This document shows positions 12,101-22,709 of a stretch of DNA of 64,000 nt, piece after piece. The notes under the pieces are model-generated. The model saw only the letters and a list, made by a program, of their open reading frames with translations. It made no database searches and was not told the origin of the DNA. A program made the position numbers and the translations under genes. The stretch's first letter is position 1; each line of letters opens with the position of its first letter. Origin of the DNA: Takashimella koratensis (taxonomy: Eukaryota > Basidiomycota > Tremellomycetes > Trichosporonales > Tetragoniomycetaceae); contig BCKT01000005.1 of the NCBI GenBank assembly GCA_003116875.1, forward strand, positions 1,426,001-1,490,000. The letters run 5' to 3'.

Positions 12101-12561
12101 AGAGCGACAACGGAAGCTTGTTAAAACAGGCCAGGGGCTTACCGTGTGGGTGAAACGAATCACCATTATCTCCGATCCACGTATCTCCAGGGTACGGCGA
12201 GGCGTTGACGTGAGACTGACTAGCAGACATCCCTTGTTCATCTCGACAAGCCACCGAAGACTGATGGGATCCAAGTGACAGCGGCGATGTAAAATCTGTC
12301 CCGATCGCTTGCCCAGAACCTTGTACATCCATTCGGTTAGGTGGCGCTGGCAAACTGAAGTCAAACGGAGCAGACCGAGGCGGGTCTATCACCGATCCTG
12401 ACCGCGCAGAGAGGACCGAGACGTGTGGGCCTGGATGTGAAGCAGAGGTGTCGGGAAGATTGTCGGTGGGAGGTGGGGAACAGCGAGAGGTTCACCAGTT
12501 GGTCAAGTGCAAACGCGTAGTTTGGAGGTTGACTAGTTGGTCCTCTAGCGATCGAAGACGA
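9129..12561 (-). CDS. Fungal-specific regulator (middle homology region), no zinc cluster seen
   Basis: This many-exon minus-strand gene ends at the stop at 9129. Its most upstream recognisable piece (12561 downwards) encodes RLRSLEDQLVNLQ, the coiled linker that normally follows a Zn2Cys6 cluster. Downstream exons give a Ser/Pro/His-rich stretch and then the fungal transcription-factor homology domain. That domain includes RRLYDLFFDQSHIYVPLLD, a segment ending AFCLTAILMVGKKIEDYGG, AEHIGMSLLYSPILHVHAVQ, and PHGAIWAGVQSVSSESGDKL. Near the C-terminus is a Thr/Pro-rich tail. I find no CxxC(x6)C zinc-cluster signature. The upstream permease's stop codon is at 12618, only about 55 bp away, leaving no room for it. 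Exon boundaries are approximate. It lies directly downstream of the permease on the same strand, so it may have been a pathway regulator. It could be a cofactor-type protein without DNA binding, or a truncated remnant. Confidence 0.72.
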
Positions 12562-12617
12562 CTACGCGAGTGTTGATGTACAAGATGAGAATATCATCAG
12601 CATAAAGAGGCCGATAG

Positions 12618-14761
12618 TCAGTTCAAAGGGTGTTCAATTAGACCTTGTTCCTTGGCAATATCGTGATCGATGTGATTGATTTCCTGCTTGGACCCAGTCT
12701 CCAACGATCCAAAGGCCGCATTCATCTGTTCCACCTCGAACACTGCGTTCCAATATCAGCTCTCAACATACATAACCTTCCCTACACGGCACTCACCATC
12801 TATGTCGGTTGACGCAAACTTTCTCGCCGAAACATGGTTCCCAAACAACACGTCGAGTTCCGCATACGTCCTCCCTCTTGATTCTGGGAGTCTGTGATAA
12901 CAATATACGATCGAGAGTATATTCGTACTCATCCAAAAGAGTCCCGACCTCGCCCCCCAGTTCCAAGATTCCACTGAGAGCATGCGTGGTACGAGCTGGT
13001 TGACGACGATCTGGCTGACGACGTAGGTGATACGTGCCATGACGATGGACTGGGCTCGAACTCGGGTCGCAGGGAGTTCACCAACGATGGTGTAGCAAGT
13101 GGGCCCGACCGAAACATTGTAAATGAAGTTCAAAATGATGATAAGTGACCCAATGGCGTATGCGGCTCCAGAAAGGGACTGGAAGAAGCCCAGGATACCG
13201 ATGATAAGCAGGGTCAGGGCCATCAAGGCTTGACCACCGATGTAGACGGTTCGACGGCCGAATCGGTACATCACTTCGTAGGTGGTCGGTTAGCTTGGGA
13301 TAGAAGTTCAGCGGCTGTTAAAACTCACAAGCCCAGGAGGTCAGGGTGCCGACAATGTACATGCTGTTCAGGGCCAGATTTAGGTCGAAAGCAGGTGTCT
13401 CGCCCAGACCCGCAGTCTGGAGGCTACTTGAGTTAGCAAGGAGTGAGGCTTTCCGACATTTAGGTGACTCACAAAGACGTCGCATAGCCGCAGATTGGCT
13501 GTCCGCACCAAAACTGCACCATCCAGATCACGCACATCTACGACACACCGGCACCTGTCAGTATTCATCTCCCGACAACACCGAGAGGATTGAGTTCGAT
13601 GGCTGCACTAACAATCTCCGTTCGGCGCAAATTGGTACCTTTGAAGATATCTTTAAAGTGCCCGCCTTCAGCTTCAGATTTCTCCATCTCGTTGGTATTC
13701 ATCATGAGCGCGATATCTTGCTCGATCCTTTCGTCAGTGTAGTGACCCTTGATCGCGAGGCGTTTGAGTTGGGTTTTGGCGTCGTCGATGCGGCCTTTCT
13801 TGACGAGCCACCAGGGGCCTGAGTCGTGCGTCAGCGGTGAGGTAGATAGGACAGCCAAAGGATGATTACTCACTTTCAGGACCGAAAAGGGCGAAGAGGA
13901 AGAGAGGGACTGGCCATACCCATTGAATCATGTATGGCAAGCGCCAGCCTGATTTCATTGTTAGCAAAGTGCAAGCTCACCAGGTTCACAAGCTGAGAGC
14001 GACTTACCCCACTGGGTGCTGACATTCAGAGACGCCCTTACGACCCCGGCAGCGAGGAACAGACCTAATTATTTCGTCAGCACCCTCACACCCTACCACT
14101 GTCCGTCGGGCAACTCACCAAAGCCCCAGCACATGTTAACAAAAGAAGTCAGGTATTCCCGCAATGCGAGAGGGCACACCTCTGCTGCGTACGCGGTCGA
14201 TAGTGTCTGAAAGATACCCCAAGGGATCCCACAGATGAGCTCACCCGCAAACAAAACGGGCAAAGACGAAGCTGCACAGATGTTAATGATTGAATTCTCT
14301 GTCGGTGCTATGAGGTTGGAAGGGGCAATCAAACTCACAGAAGACTGGGATGAAGATCGCCGCAGTCATGACTACCATAGCGCAGAGATAAGTCCGTTTC
14401 GAGCCAAATCGCTCTTGGCAGAACCCATTGATACCGAGGCCAATGACGGCGCCGATGTTAGCAGCGTTGTTGATGGCCGCTTGCCACTCGGACGGAATAT
14501 ATTTCGTCCCATCTGCATTGGTCGACCCGAACCGATCGATAAACGACGCTTGCCCGAAGAACGAAGTGATCTGTAGCCCCGGTCCATTAATACTTGTTTT
14601 AAGCTTTATCAACGTGATAAGGAGGTTGGACGTACAATACCCAAGTCGTAACCCTCCATGACGAGAGCCATACTGAAGAGCATACTCCATGCGGCGGCTT
14701 TCCAGTAGATTCGAATCACTTTCCCAAACGTCAGTGATTTTTCAATTTCGTTGGCTGCCAT
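12618..14761 (-). CDS. MFS sugar permease, alpha-glucoside/maltose permease type
   Basis: This is a plasma-membrane sugar:H+ symporter of the major facilitator superfamily. Exons in order encode EKSLTFGKVIRIYWKAAAWS and LFSMALVMEGYDLGI (TM1), SFFGQASFIDRFG, the TM2-TM3 region with GFCQERFGSKRTYL, VLFAGELICGIPWGIFQTLS, TSFVNMCWGFGEL, a central loop starting PWWLVKKGRIDDAK, GYATSFLQTAGLGETPAFDL, and YRFGRRTVYIGGQALMALTL. They end with PESRGRTYAELDVLFGNHV and a tail containing SLETGSKQEI before TGA at 12618-12620. The FGSKRTY and PESRGRTYAELD motifs and the GIPWGIFQTL region fit the MAL/AGT alpha-glucoside permease branch. The in-frame ATG at 14761 is given as start. Coding-like sequence (VHADPDLVSAAMAANE) continues just upstream of it, so a 5' exon or a small frame error is possible. 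Substrate is inferred from the neighbouring GH28 and GH31 genes. Confidence 0.85.
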
Positions 14762-15010
14762 AGCAGCGGAAACGAGGTCTGGGTCGGCATGAACTGTATG
14801 CGTTGGGCGTAGTGCGTTGGGATTTGGATTCTCGCGTGACGAGAGGAGGTTTCACCCCTTTTGCAGATTCATGAACCATATTGAAGCTGAATCCGTCGAG
14901 TAGTTGACGTGTGCAGTGTATCGAGCAACGGAAAGGGGATGGAGTCGTTGGAGTGAAACTATGTCGGAGTGAGTTGAGACCGGGTAAGTGACCTGCCGAG
15001 TCTTTGATGG

Positions 15011-15022
15011 GTTAATATATGC
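15011..15022 (-). promoter_or_regulatory. TATA-like element upstream of the permease
   Basis: Read on the minus strand, the sequence GCATATATTAACC lies about 250 bp upstream of the in-frame permease ATG at 14761. It resembles a TATA box and could place the transcription start near 14985. If so, the permease start codon lies between about 14980 and 14761. This is a motif match only. Confidence 0.3.
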
Positions 15023-15724
15023 ACTCATGAAGCCGACCCAATCCCTTTGAGCCCCTCGGGGCACGGCATCGTACCCCGCATTCATCGGCGCTGATCGGCG
15101 TCTCGTTCGGTCCGAAGTCGGCACCGATGTCTGCCATTGACACGAAGCCCCGTTTATGTTGCGTGAGTTCGTTTGCTTGGGTATCCCGCGTATGCCCCGG
15201 AAACCTCCCGGAAGAGTAGCGAGAGAGGGTCAGGTGAGGAATGGGACCCGAGAGGGGCGGATTGAAGCGGACAGAACGGAGGTCTGGTTGCAAAAAGTCC
15301 TCAATCGGAGTCGAGGTGTGGAGCCGGTAAGTCAAGATGGGCCGGTGAAATTCCCAGTTCGAGATTCTCGTTGTTGCACGTAGACTTTTGGGTAGACATG
15401 CCCTTGAGCAGAGTCATCCTTGCCCCGACAAGCTAGGTCGCACTAGCTCTGGCTACATTATACCTCGTTCTCTGCAAACAGCAAGCCACCGCTGCTCACT
15501 ACGGTGTGTCACTGGGTGTACGAATTTCCCTGCAGTCGTCTTGAAACCAACGTTTTAGACATTCCGATAGTCTACAGCTCTGAAGATACTTTGATGCACC
15601 TCGAGAATCAAGCCACATCTGTAGGTGGGAGTCCCTCTCTTCCCGCCTCTCCTTCCACATCAACCCTCAACCCCTCACACCCTCGGGCCCAGACGGCGTT
15701 CCCCCAATAATCCTCTTTATCCAT

Positions 15725-17655
15725 CTAAACGACCTCACATTTCCTCAACTTGACATTCCTCGCATTCTCTAGCCTAAACCCGGCCACTCCCTCGTTCGGT
15801 TTCCAGATTCCACGGCGGTCAAACGTCGGGCGCTGGTCGTACCACCCTCCTACCTCTTCGGGATGTGTCGAGCCTGACCAATGTGAGATCTCTACCCGGA
15901 CCGAATCCAAAATCACCCCGTCGATCCAGCCCGGTTGGTCGCACGCGATGTAAACCCCACATTCGGATCGACAGAGAATGTTGGAAAAACGAACGATGCG
16001 GATGCTAGATGGTTGCACATTGGAGGTGGGCCACCAACGGCCGGCATGGACAAAGATGGGTTCCCCTCGACCCCACCCTGGTCAGAAGGTAACATGAGAC
16101 AACGATCGTCAGCGGTCTCGCAGAACGTTGTCTAATTAAATGGATATAGTAAAGTCATCTTTGGCTTACATTGATGAGCGGCAATCTGTGTCTCCACGAC
16201 AATGTTGGAGAAGATAATGTTCTCATACACTGCTTCTTCGGCAACTACGATCCCGTTAGCCTTGTTGTGCACAGTATTATAGGAAAATGGAACTTACGGT
16301 TGACTGAGAGTCCACGATTACTCCCGCGCACGATACACTTGGAGAAGGTGACGTTGCGAATTGGAGCGCCCGAGTCAACACCAACAACCAAAGCACTTGA
16401 CCTGCTCCGGACCGTACAGTTGGTGACGACTACGATAACAGCCCAGGAAGCATGTCAGCCCATAACAGTCCGCTTTTCACCTTTCAAGATCGACATTGTC
16501 TCGTTCTCTGATTTTACAGTCCCTCATAACGCTATAGTGTTCTGCACTCACCGACATCCTCTGTTGCGCCGAAGTGAGGGAACTCGCGACACGACTTGAG
16601 CGAGATACAGTCGTCTGCAGAGACGATATCGCAATCTGAGATCCGTACGCGTCGGCACCTGTCCAGATCGATTCCATCCACGTTGGGGAGTCGCATGTTT
16701 GCTCGGACCCGGATGTTGTGAATGTTGACATCTTCACACCTATCTCAAGCGACGGAGTAACAGACCGAGCAGCGGATCATCATGAGTTAGAAACAATGTC
16801 AGGCTGCTTTTGACTTGACCTGATTGAGTCTTGATCTGCGCAGCCTGATGATGTGGAATATGAGATTGGGAGCAAGCACTCACCCGCCCAACCGAACAGC
16901 CCAGCATGCGCTCTCTCGAAGTTTCACATCCTTGATCGTAACTCCTTTGACACCTAACCAGAACAACAAAAACGGCCGGTTGAGGACGATCTCGTAATGC
17001 GTTCCTTTATCGGCTCCTCTGTAGTCTGCTCTCCAGAGCAAGTACCAATGATCAGCGTCTCTGGTCCTTTCGAGCTCTTGATCATATCCCAGATGTGGGA
17101 ATGAGGAAGCAAATTTGTAAAGAATCGAGGGGTGCTGACAACTACTCACGTTCACCAGACCCATCGATAGTCCCGAATCCACTGATTCCGATGTTTTCGG
17201 TCCCGAGGTAAGCAGCAAGAAAGTGACCGGTATGGACTTGAGCTCTATCGCTTGGCTCGATATTTGGATCTCCAGGCCATCGTTGTGTGATATCGTCCCA
17301 GTTCTATGCCAGTCAGCTTGTCTAACCTCCAGATCTCAACCTCATAAGACTACTCAATCGCCAATCAATCCTTCAGAGTGGGCTTTAGACGATAAAAATG
17401 GGGACCGAAATCCGCTTTGGAACATGGGAAGGATGCAAGGTCACATACCGTACTAGCTTTGAGGACACAGCCTTGTTCAACATGCATAAAGACGTTGGTC
17501 TTGAACACCAAGCTACCAGAGGTATACCTCCCTCCAGCCCTTAGTACCACTGTCCCGCCTCCGTTGGCGTGAGCGGCATCGATGGCAGCCTGGATACGCG
17601 CGGTATCGATCGACCCAGGGACCGCGGGATAGTCTTCTGGTCGGAAGTAGGTCAT
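15725..17655 (-). CDS. GH28-family glycoside hydrolase (polygalacturonase-like)
   Basis: Right-handed beta-helix pectinase family. The start is the ATG at 17655 (MTYFRPEDYPAVPGS); an upstream GTG frame extends further but is not needed. Early exons carry IQAAIDAAHANGGGTVVLRA and GGRYTSGSLVFKTNVFMHVE, the usual GH28 entry turns. The catalytic region reads RLPNVDGIDLDRCRRVRISD followed by SADDCISLKS. This supplies the aspartates of the family's N-x-D and DD motifs. The usual downstream G-H-G motif is replaced by SSALVVGVDSG, so the canonical His is not obvious. Six or more introns are needed. The C-terminal frame ends with RLENARNVKLRKCEVV. There is no signal peptide, which suggests an intracellular enzyme acting on imported oligosaccharides, as in the exo-acting GH28 branches. 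The exact substrate (homogalacturonan, xylogalacturonan or rhamnogalacturonan) cannot be told. It shares a 530-bp divergent promoter with the GH31 gene. Confidence 0.82.
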
Positions 17656-18185
17656 ACCGAGACGAGAGCTGTATAGGGTATAGTGAGGCCACACGTAGAG
17701 TGTAGGCAGAAGGGACTTGCGGTTGGGGAAGGGACGACCGGTTGTCGGGTGGAGTACGCGGGGCGGGACTTAATTCGGTAGCAACACGCCGATGCCGACC
17801 GATCGCCGACCGACGACCGACACCGACTCCTCCCTCACCTTGCCCACTCCACCTAACCCAACTCCGTACCCACATAGTACCCCATTCCCCCGTTCACGTT
17901 CGTCCCAATGCTCCGGGTATCCACCTTGATTCCTCCTCCCTTAAGACTCGTTCGGCGCTTCACACCCGCCGAGGGGTTAGGCTACACAAGGACCGCGGTA
18001 GCGGGGCCGACGAACCACCGATCTCACCGACCTTTCTCACTCACCACAACCTAGGCTGAACCGACTGACGCGATCCCTTTCCTCGACCCAACTTCCCCCA
18101 ATCTAGAAAAGTCGGTTCACTAAATTTTCTTCTTTCTCACACAGGTCCCACTCCCACTCCTCTTCCTTCACCCAACTTTTTCACC
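17656..18185. promoter_or_regulatory. Divergent promoter between GH28 and GH31
   Basis: Head-to-head start codons at 17655 (-) and 18186 (+) leave 530 bp. The part next to GH31 (18090-18185) is strongly pyrimidine-rich, as in many fungal 5' leaders. Shared control of the two hydrolases is inferred from this layout; I identify no specific operator. Confidence 0.6.
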
Positions 18186-21104
18186 ATGAAGTTCAATGAG
18201 GGCGTTTGGAACGCTCGTGAGAACATCACCGTGACCTCGGCTATCGAAGTGGACCAACTGATCACCTCCTTATCCGATTCCCTCTCCTCTTCCCGACTCA
18301 ATACCGACCCGTCTCTCTATCCTGGCCGAGGAGACGCATACCTCCGCCTCCTCTGTGCGTCGCGACACATCAAACACCGTGGCGACCTTATCAACAAGAC
18401 CGTCTTGACTGTCGACGTGACGAGCCCTGGTCCGGGTGTGATCGCGGTTGAGGCGGTCCATTTCTATGGGCAGGGCCAGTGGAAGGAACCCAAGGCAAAA
18501 CTCTTCCTCGACGATGCGAGGGCAGGGGACGACCTGCGCATCAACGGGGACGCCACAGCCAACGGTTTCGGTATCAACGGGGCGGTGACCAAGACCCCTT
18601 CATCTGTCGATCTCAACAAAGATTTCGCAACCCTCACCACGGCTGGCAACCTCGCTTCCGCCGTGGTCGACCTCCGCCCGTCCTCATTCTCCATCGACAT
18701 CCGTAACTCGCATAAAGAAGTGATCACCTCTCTCGGTCGTGAATCGATCCAATGGATCCTCGATACCGCCGCCTCTCATCTCCTCGCGTCCAAGGAAAAC
18801 GCTTCGCAGACTGTCAACGACCCGTACTTCCGCGCACCCAAGGAGGCCAGGCAGAGCTATATGAGCGTGACTACCGGGTTAGAGGCAGGGGAGATGGTTT
18901 ATGGGTTCGGAGAGAGGTTTGGGCCGTTTGTTAAGAATGGACAAACGATTGAGAGTTCAAATGATGATGGTGGTTCGAGCAGTGATTCAGGTGAGTCGAG
19001 CATTACTCCCAAACAAGAATCGAGGCAACTCTTGCTAATCATCACCCACAGTTTATAAAGCGGTCCCGTTCTACATGACGAACCGAAACTACGGCGTTCT
19101 CGTCGACCACCTCGACCACGTTTCGTTTGAAGTCCAATCTGAGAAAATGACAAAAGTTCAAGCTTCCGTCCCTGGTGAACGTATCAAGATCTACATCTTT
19201 GTCGGTGACTCGCCCAAGGATGTTTTGACATCCTACACTCGGCTGACCGGCCGGCCTCCCGTCCCGCCGGACTGGTCGTATGGGCTTTGGTTGTCGACTT
19301 CTTTCTTGACGAATTACGATGAGAAATCAGTCATGGGTTATCTTGATAAGATGAAATCTTATAATATCCCTCTCAACGTGTTTCACTTTGACTGTTTCTA
19401 TATGCGCCCTCACTCTTGGTAAGTCGGAGATCAACCTGTCACTTTCCCCCTCCTCTCTCCCTGTCTATCTGCCCTTGCTTGTACTAACCTGGATGACCAG
19501 GTGTGACTTCCAATTCGACCCGGCTTTCTTTCCGGACCCTAAAGGTTTCCTCTCTCGTATCCACGCGAGGGGTATCAAAGTCTGTGTATGGATAACCCTT
19601 GGGTCTCGCAGATGTCTCGTCTTTTCCCCGAAGGCGATCGTCTGGGTTACTTTGTGAAACGTATCGACGGCCGGACATTCCAATCGGATATGTGGCAGCC
19701 CGGTTGCGCGACGGTCGACTTTACCAATCCCGAGGCGAAGAAGTGGTGGCAGGGGTACTTGAAGGAGATGTTGGATGTCGGCGTGGATTGCTTCAAGACT
19801 GATTTCGGGGAGAGGATTACCACGGGAGGTGTTGAATGGTTTGATGGGAGTAACCCACGCACCATGCACAATGCGTAGTAAGTAGATAGTCCACCTCTAT
19901 CTCTCTCTCACTACCACTACTACTTGTCGTCGTCGTTCTAAGCGATATTGCCTTTTCTCTGATTGGGAAGCGCTGACGATCCCAGCGCACTGCTGTACAA
20001 CGAAGCAGTCTGGGAAGTCCTCACCGAGCACCGGCCCTCGGACGCTATTGTCTTCGCCCGTGCCGCTACGACGGGCACCCAGCGCTTCCCCGTCCACTGG
20101 GGCGGCGACGTCGATTCCAAGTTCACCGGTCTGGCAGAGAGCATTCGGGGCGGACTGAGCCTGGGGCTTAGTGGGTTCTAATACCATTCGTCGGATATTG
20201 GAGGGTTCAAGTCTGAGGGAAAGTCTGGTGGGGACTCGGGTGCGAACCCGCCTGGTGCTGTTTAGTGAGTATAAGTGCAGTGGACCGGCGCAACGCTCGG
20301 ACCTCATGCCCCGAGACACCCCCATTTCTTTGTCTGAAGTAAAGAGCGTCAATTCGCTAACGATTTATCCTTCACAGTAAACGATGGTGCCAGTTCGGCC
20401 TGCTCTCTTCCCACTCTCGTCTCCACGGTTCCGGCTCCCCCCGTGTCCCCTGGGGAATCGACGAAGAAGCCTGCCATGTTCTATCCAAGTTTACGCTCCT
20501 CAAAAACCGACTGGGGCCTTACCTCCTTTCCGAGTCTGGGTTCGGCGTGAACATGTACGGCCATCCTCTGATGCGTCCGATGTTCCTCGAGTTCCCCGGT
20601 GATCGGACCACGTGGGGACTGGACCAGCAGTATATGCTCGGAAGTGGGCTACTCGTTGCTCCTGTCTTTGGAGAGAAAGATGTGGAGTATTACCTTCCGG
20701 ACGATGGGGAGGCGTGGGTGAACGTGCTGACTGGAGAGGAGGTGGTAGGAGGCAAGTGGAGGAAAGAAGAGCATACCATGCTCACCCTCCCGCTCCTGCT
20801 CAGGCCCAACGCGGTACTGGCCATGGGTAAAGAAGGACACAGGGTGACCGACTCGGTATGGGAGAAGGGTATGACGGTGGTGGTTGGGAGGAATGTGGCC
20901 AAGGGGGGTAAGTTCTCAGCGGGGGTGTGGACGAGGAAAGGGGTGATCACGTTTGAGGTGGAACAGCAGGATGGCAGTTTGAAAATCAGCTGTGTAGGCG
21001 GGAAAGTCGAGTTCGAGGTGGTGGTCCTGGGTAACGGAGAGGGGTTGGACCATGTTCCGAAGGGCGTGGAGGCCAAAGACGGAGTGTGCGTTGCGCCGCT
21101 CTAA
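18186..21104 (+). pseudogene. GH31 alpha-xylosidase with a frameshift and a nonsense codon
   Basis: Five exons (18186-18990, 19052-19418, 19501-19877, 19986-20264, 20378-21104) encode an alpha-xylosidase-like GH31 enzyme of about 770 residues. It would remove alpha-1,6-xylose from xyloglucan oligosaccharides or isoprimeverose in the cytosol; no signal peptide is visible. Family landmarks are present: the nucleophile loop DCFKTDFGERI, the acid/base region RFPVHWGGDVDSKF, and YKRWCQFGLLSSHSRLHGSG. Two defects are seen. After KVCVW at 19589-19593 one base is missing, and restoring frame gives INPWVSQMSRLFPEGDRL, which matches the family. At 20179-20181 an in-frame TAA falls inside the conserved GLSGF-x-YHSSDIGGF segment. 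No splice sites bypass either lesion, and the protein is family-like on both sides. It is therefore a recent pseudogene, or the assembly carries two errors. Confidence 0.85.
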
Positions 21105-21385
21105 AGTTGGGAACGTGAGGTGTCTGTTAAATAAAGACAGATTTGAGTTCCGGTTCGGTGATAGTTTTTGCAGGTATGTGAAATGAATTGAATCTTTGGA
21201 CAAGCGGTGTCGACAACTTGAGTGGATCAGTGTGCTACATATGTTCTAGGTGCATGCTTGGTTGGTTGGTAAAGGCTAAGGCTACTTTTGTTGACTTTCT
21301 CTGTTACGTCGCCGCCTCTCTTGAGACTAGGCAGACACTGACTTGTTCTCACTTCTCACATCTCCAGATCCTGATAGCTAATGAC

Positions 21386-22709
21386 TCATTCCCACTTCTT
21401 GCCATACTTCTTCTCCACTCTCGCTGCCGTGACCTTGATCGCCCGAATGAAATCCTCTGTCTCATTGAACTTGGGTTTCCACCCAATCGACTTTGATCTA
21501 TCTGCGACCGCCCTCGAGTTGGAGCCCATGTAATACGATCCGTCGTAGTACTTTTTAATCTCCTCAGGCGACAGAGTCGTCGGGTGAGCTTTAGAGGATT
21601 CAATAGATTTCGAGTCGACAAGGACGGAACCGATAGTAGAGACGGCGTTGAAGAGTGTGTACTCTCCCACAGCACCAAAGTAGTAACCCGCCGCACCGTG
21701 ACCGATGTCACCACTGAGGGCACCGTAGTACACCAACTTGAAAATGTCGGCGACGTCGGAGATGTGAACGTGAGGCCAGATATTAAGCCCTGATCAGGAA
21801 TTAGCTTCGTTCAACAAGTCTATAAAAAGCTAAGAGGAAGAAGCCACGACTCACCCTTCCCAACCATACCGGGCTGACCACGGTCCAGAGCGATCCGGAT
21901 CAACCCCGGGATCTGCTGCGAGAACGGGTTGGCAATCCCCTTATCAAACAACTCTCCCTCGGATTCGCCCCAGATCGTAGACGGAAGGATAATGTACGAC
22001 TTGTACCACCCGCTCGCATCGCCGATGACAATCGGCAAGTCGACGTCACGGTGGAATGCGTTGTCAGGGAGAGTGGCGATGGAAAGGAGTGCTGGCTTGT
22101 CCTTGTATGCAGGGGTAGGGTTGAGGTCGGTGTAGATCTGTGTAATGTTAGTGGGTCACGCTCAGAGGAAAGGAAACCAAAGAATAGACTCACCTTCTGG
22201 CCCGGGTACTCTCCCCTGGCGTCGTCCGTGATCGTGCCGGTTCCCGAGGTGTGGATGAACAACGGCCTGTGTCCCGTGGCTTCCTTACGCTGTTTCAAGC
22301 CCGCGATGATAGCCTTCGCACCGGGGACATGGTCAGCGTGAGCGCAGTTGATGGTGACGTCGTGTCCCGACGCAGCCTTGGTGAGGAGGTCGAGGCTGTC
22401 GAGGCTGCCGATGAGCGGGGAGACGGTGGTCCCGTGTGGCAAGGTGAGAGAGGACAGAAGGTCGGCCTTGGCTTGGTCTCGGACCAGGACGGTGAACGAG
22501 GCCGGAGGAACAGGAAGAGAGAGGAGTTTTTGGAAGACGGTGCCGCCTGGGAGATGAGGTTAGCGAGGAACGAGCGAAGTGGGAAGGGGGTATGCAGGAA
22601 GGAGGTAAGGTAAGAGATAGGACGTACCAATGTAGCCGGTGATACCGATGAGGAAGACCGACTTGCCGGCGGCACTGGCGGGAGCGTTCTGGAGGTCGAC
22701 GGGTGCCAT
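21386..22709 (-). CDS. NAD(P)-binding epimerase-like SDR protein
   Basis: The start is the ATG at 22709 (MAPVDLQNAPASAAGKSVFL). The N-terminus has a Rossmann glycine motif, GITGYIG, split near its end by an intron (about 22546-22626), then GTVFQKLLSLPVPPASFTVL. Other exons carry GHDVTINCAHADHVPGAKAI, LFIHTSGTGTITDDARGEYP, and later WPHVHISDVADIFKLVYYGA. HTSG followed downstream by the SDR-like block is typical of atypical/extended short-chain dehydrogenases of the NmrA/epimerase type, which bind NAD(P) in the cytosol. Four or so exons give about 380 residues. It ends VEKKYGKKWE. It sits tail-to-tail with the GH31 gene, 280 bp apart. Sugar metabolism is possible from the neighbourhood but is not shown by the sequence. 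Confidence 0.78.

Noticed and set aside
12541..12640. A fused permease-regulator transcript through a GTCTAA donor near 12635
   Set aside because: The possible donor and the CGTAG acceptor give the wrong frame (stop right after the join), so a fusion protein is not supported.
20170..20200. A micro-intron that would remove the GH31 TAA
   Set aside because: No GT..AG pair surrounds the stop; the flanking residues align to the family with no gap, so nothing is left over to be spliced out.
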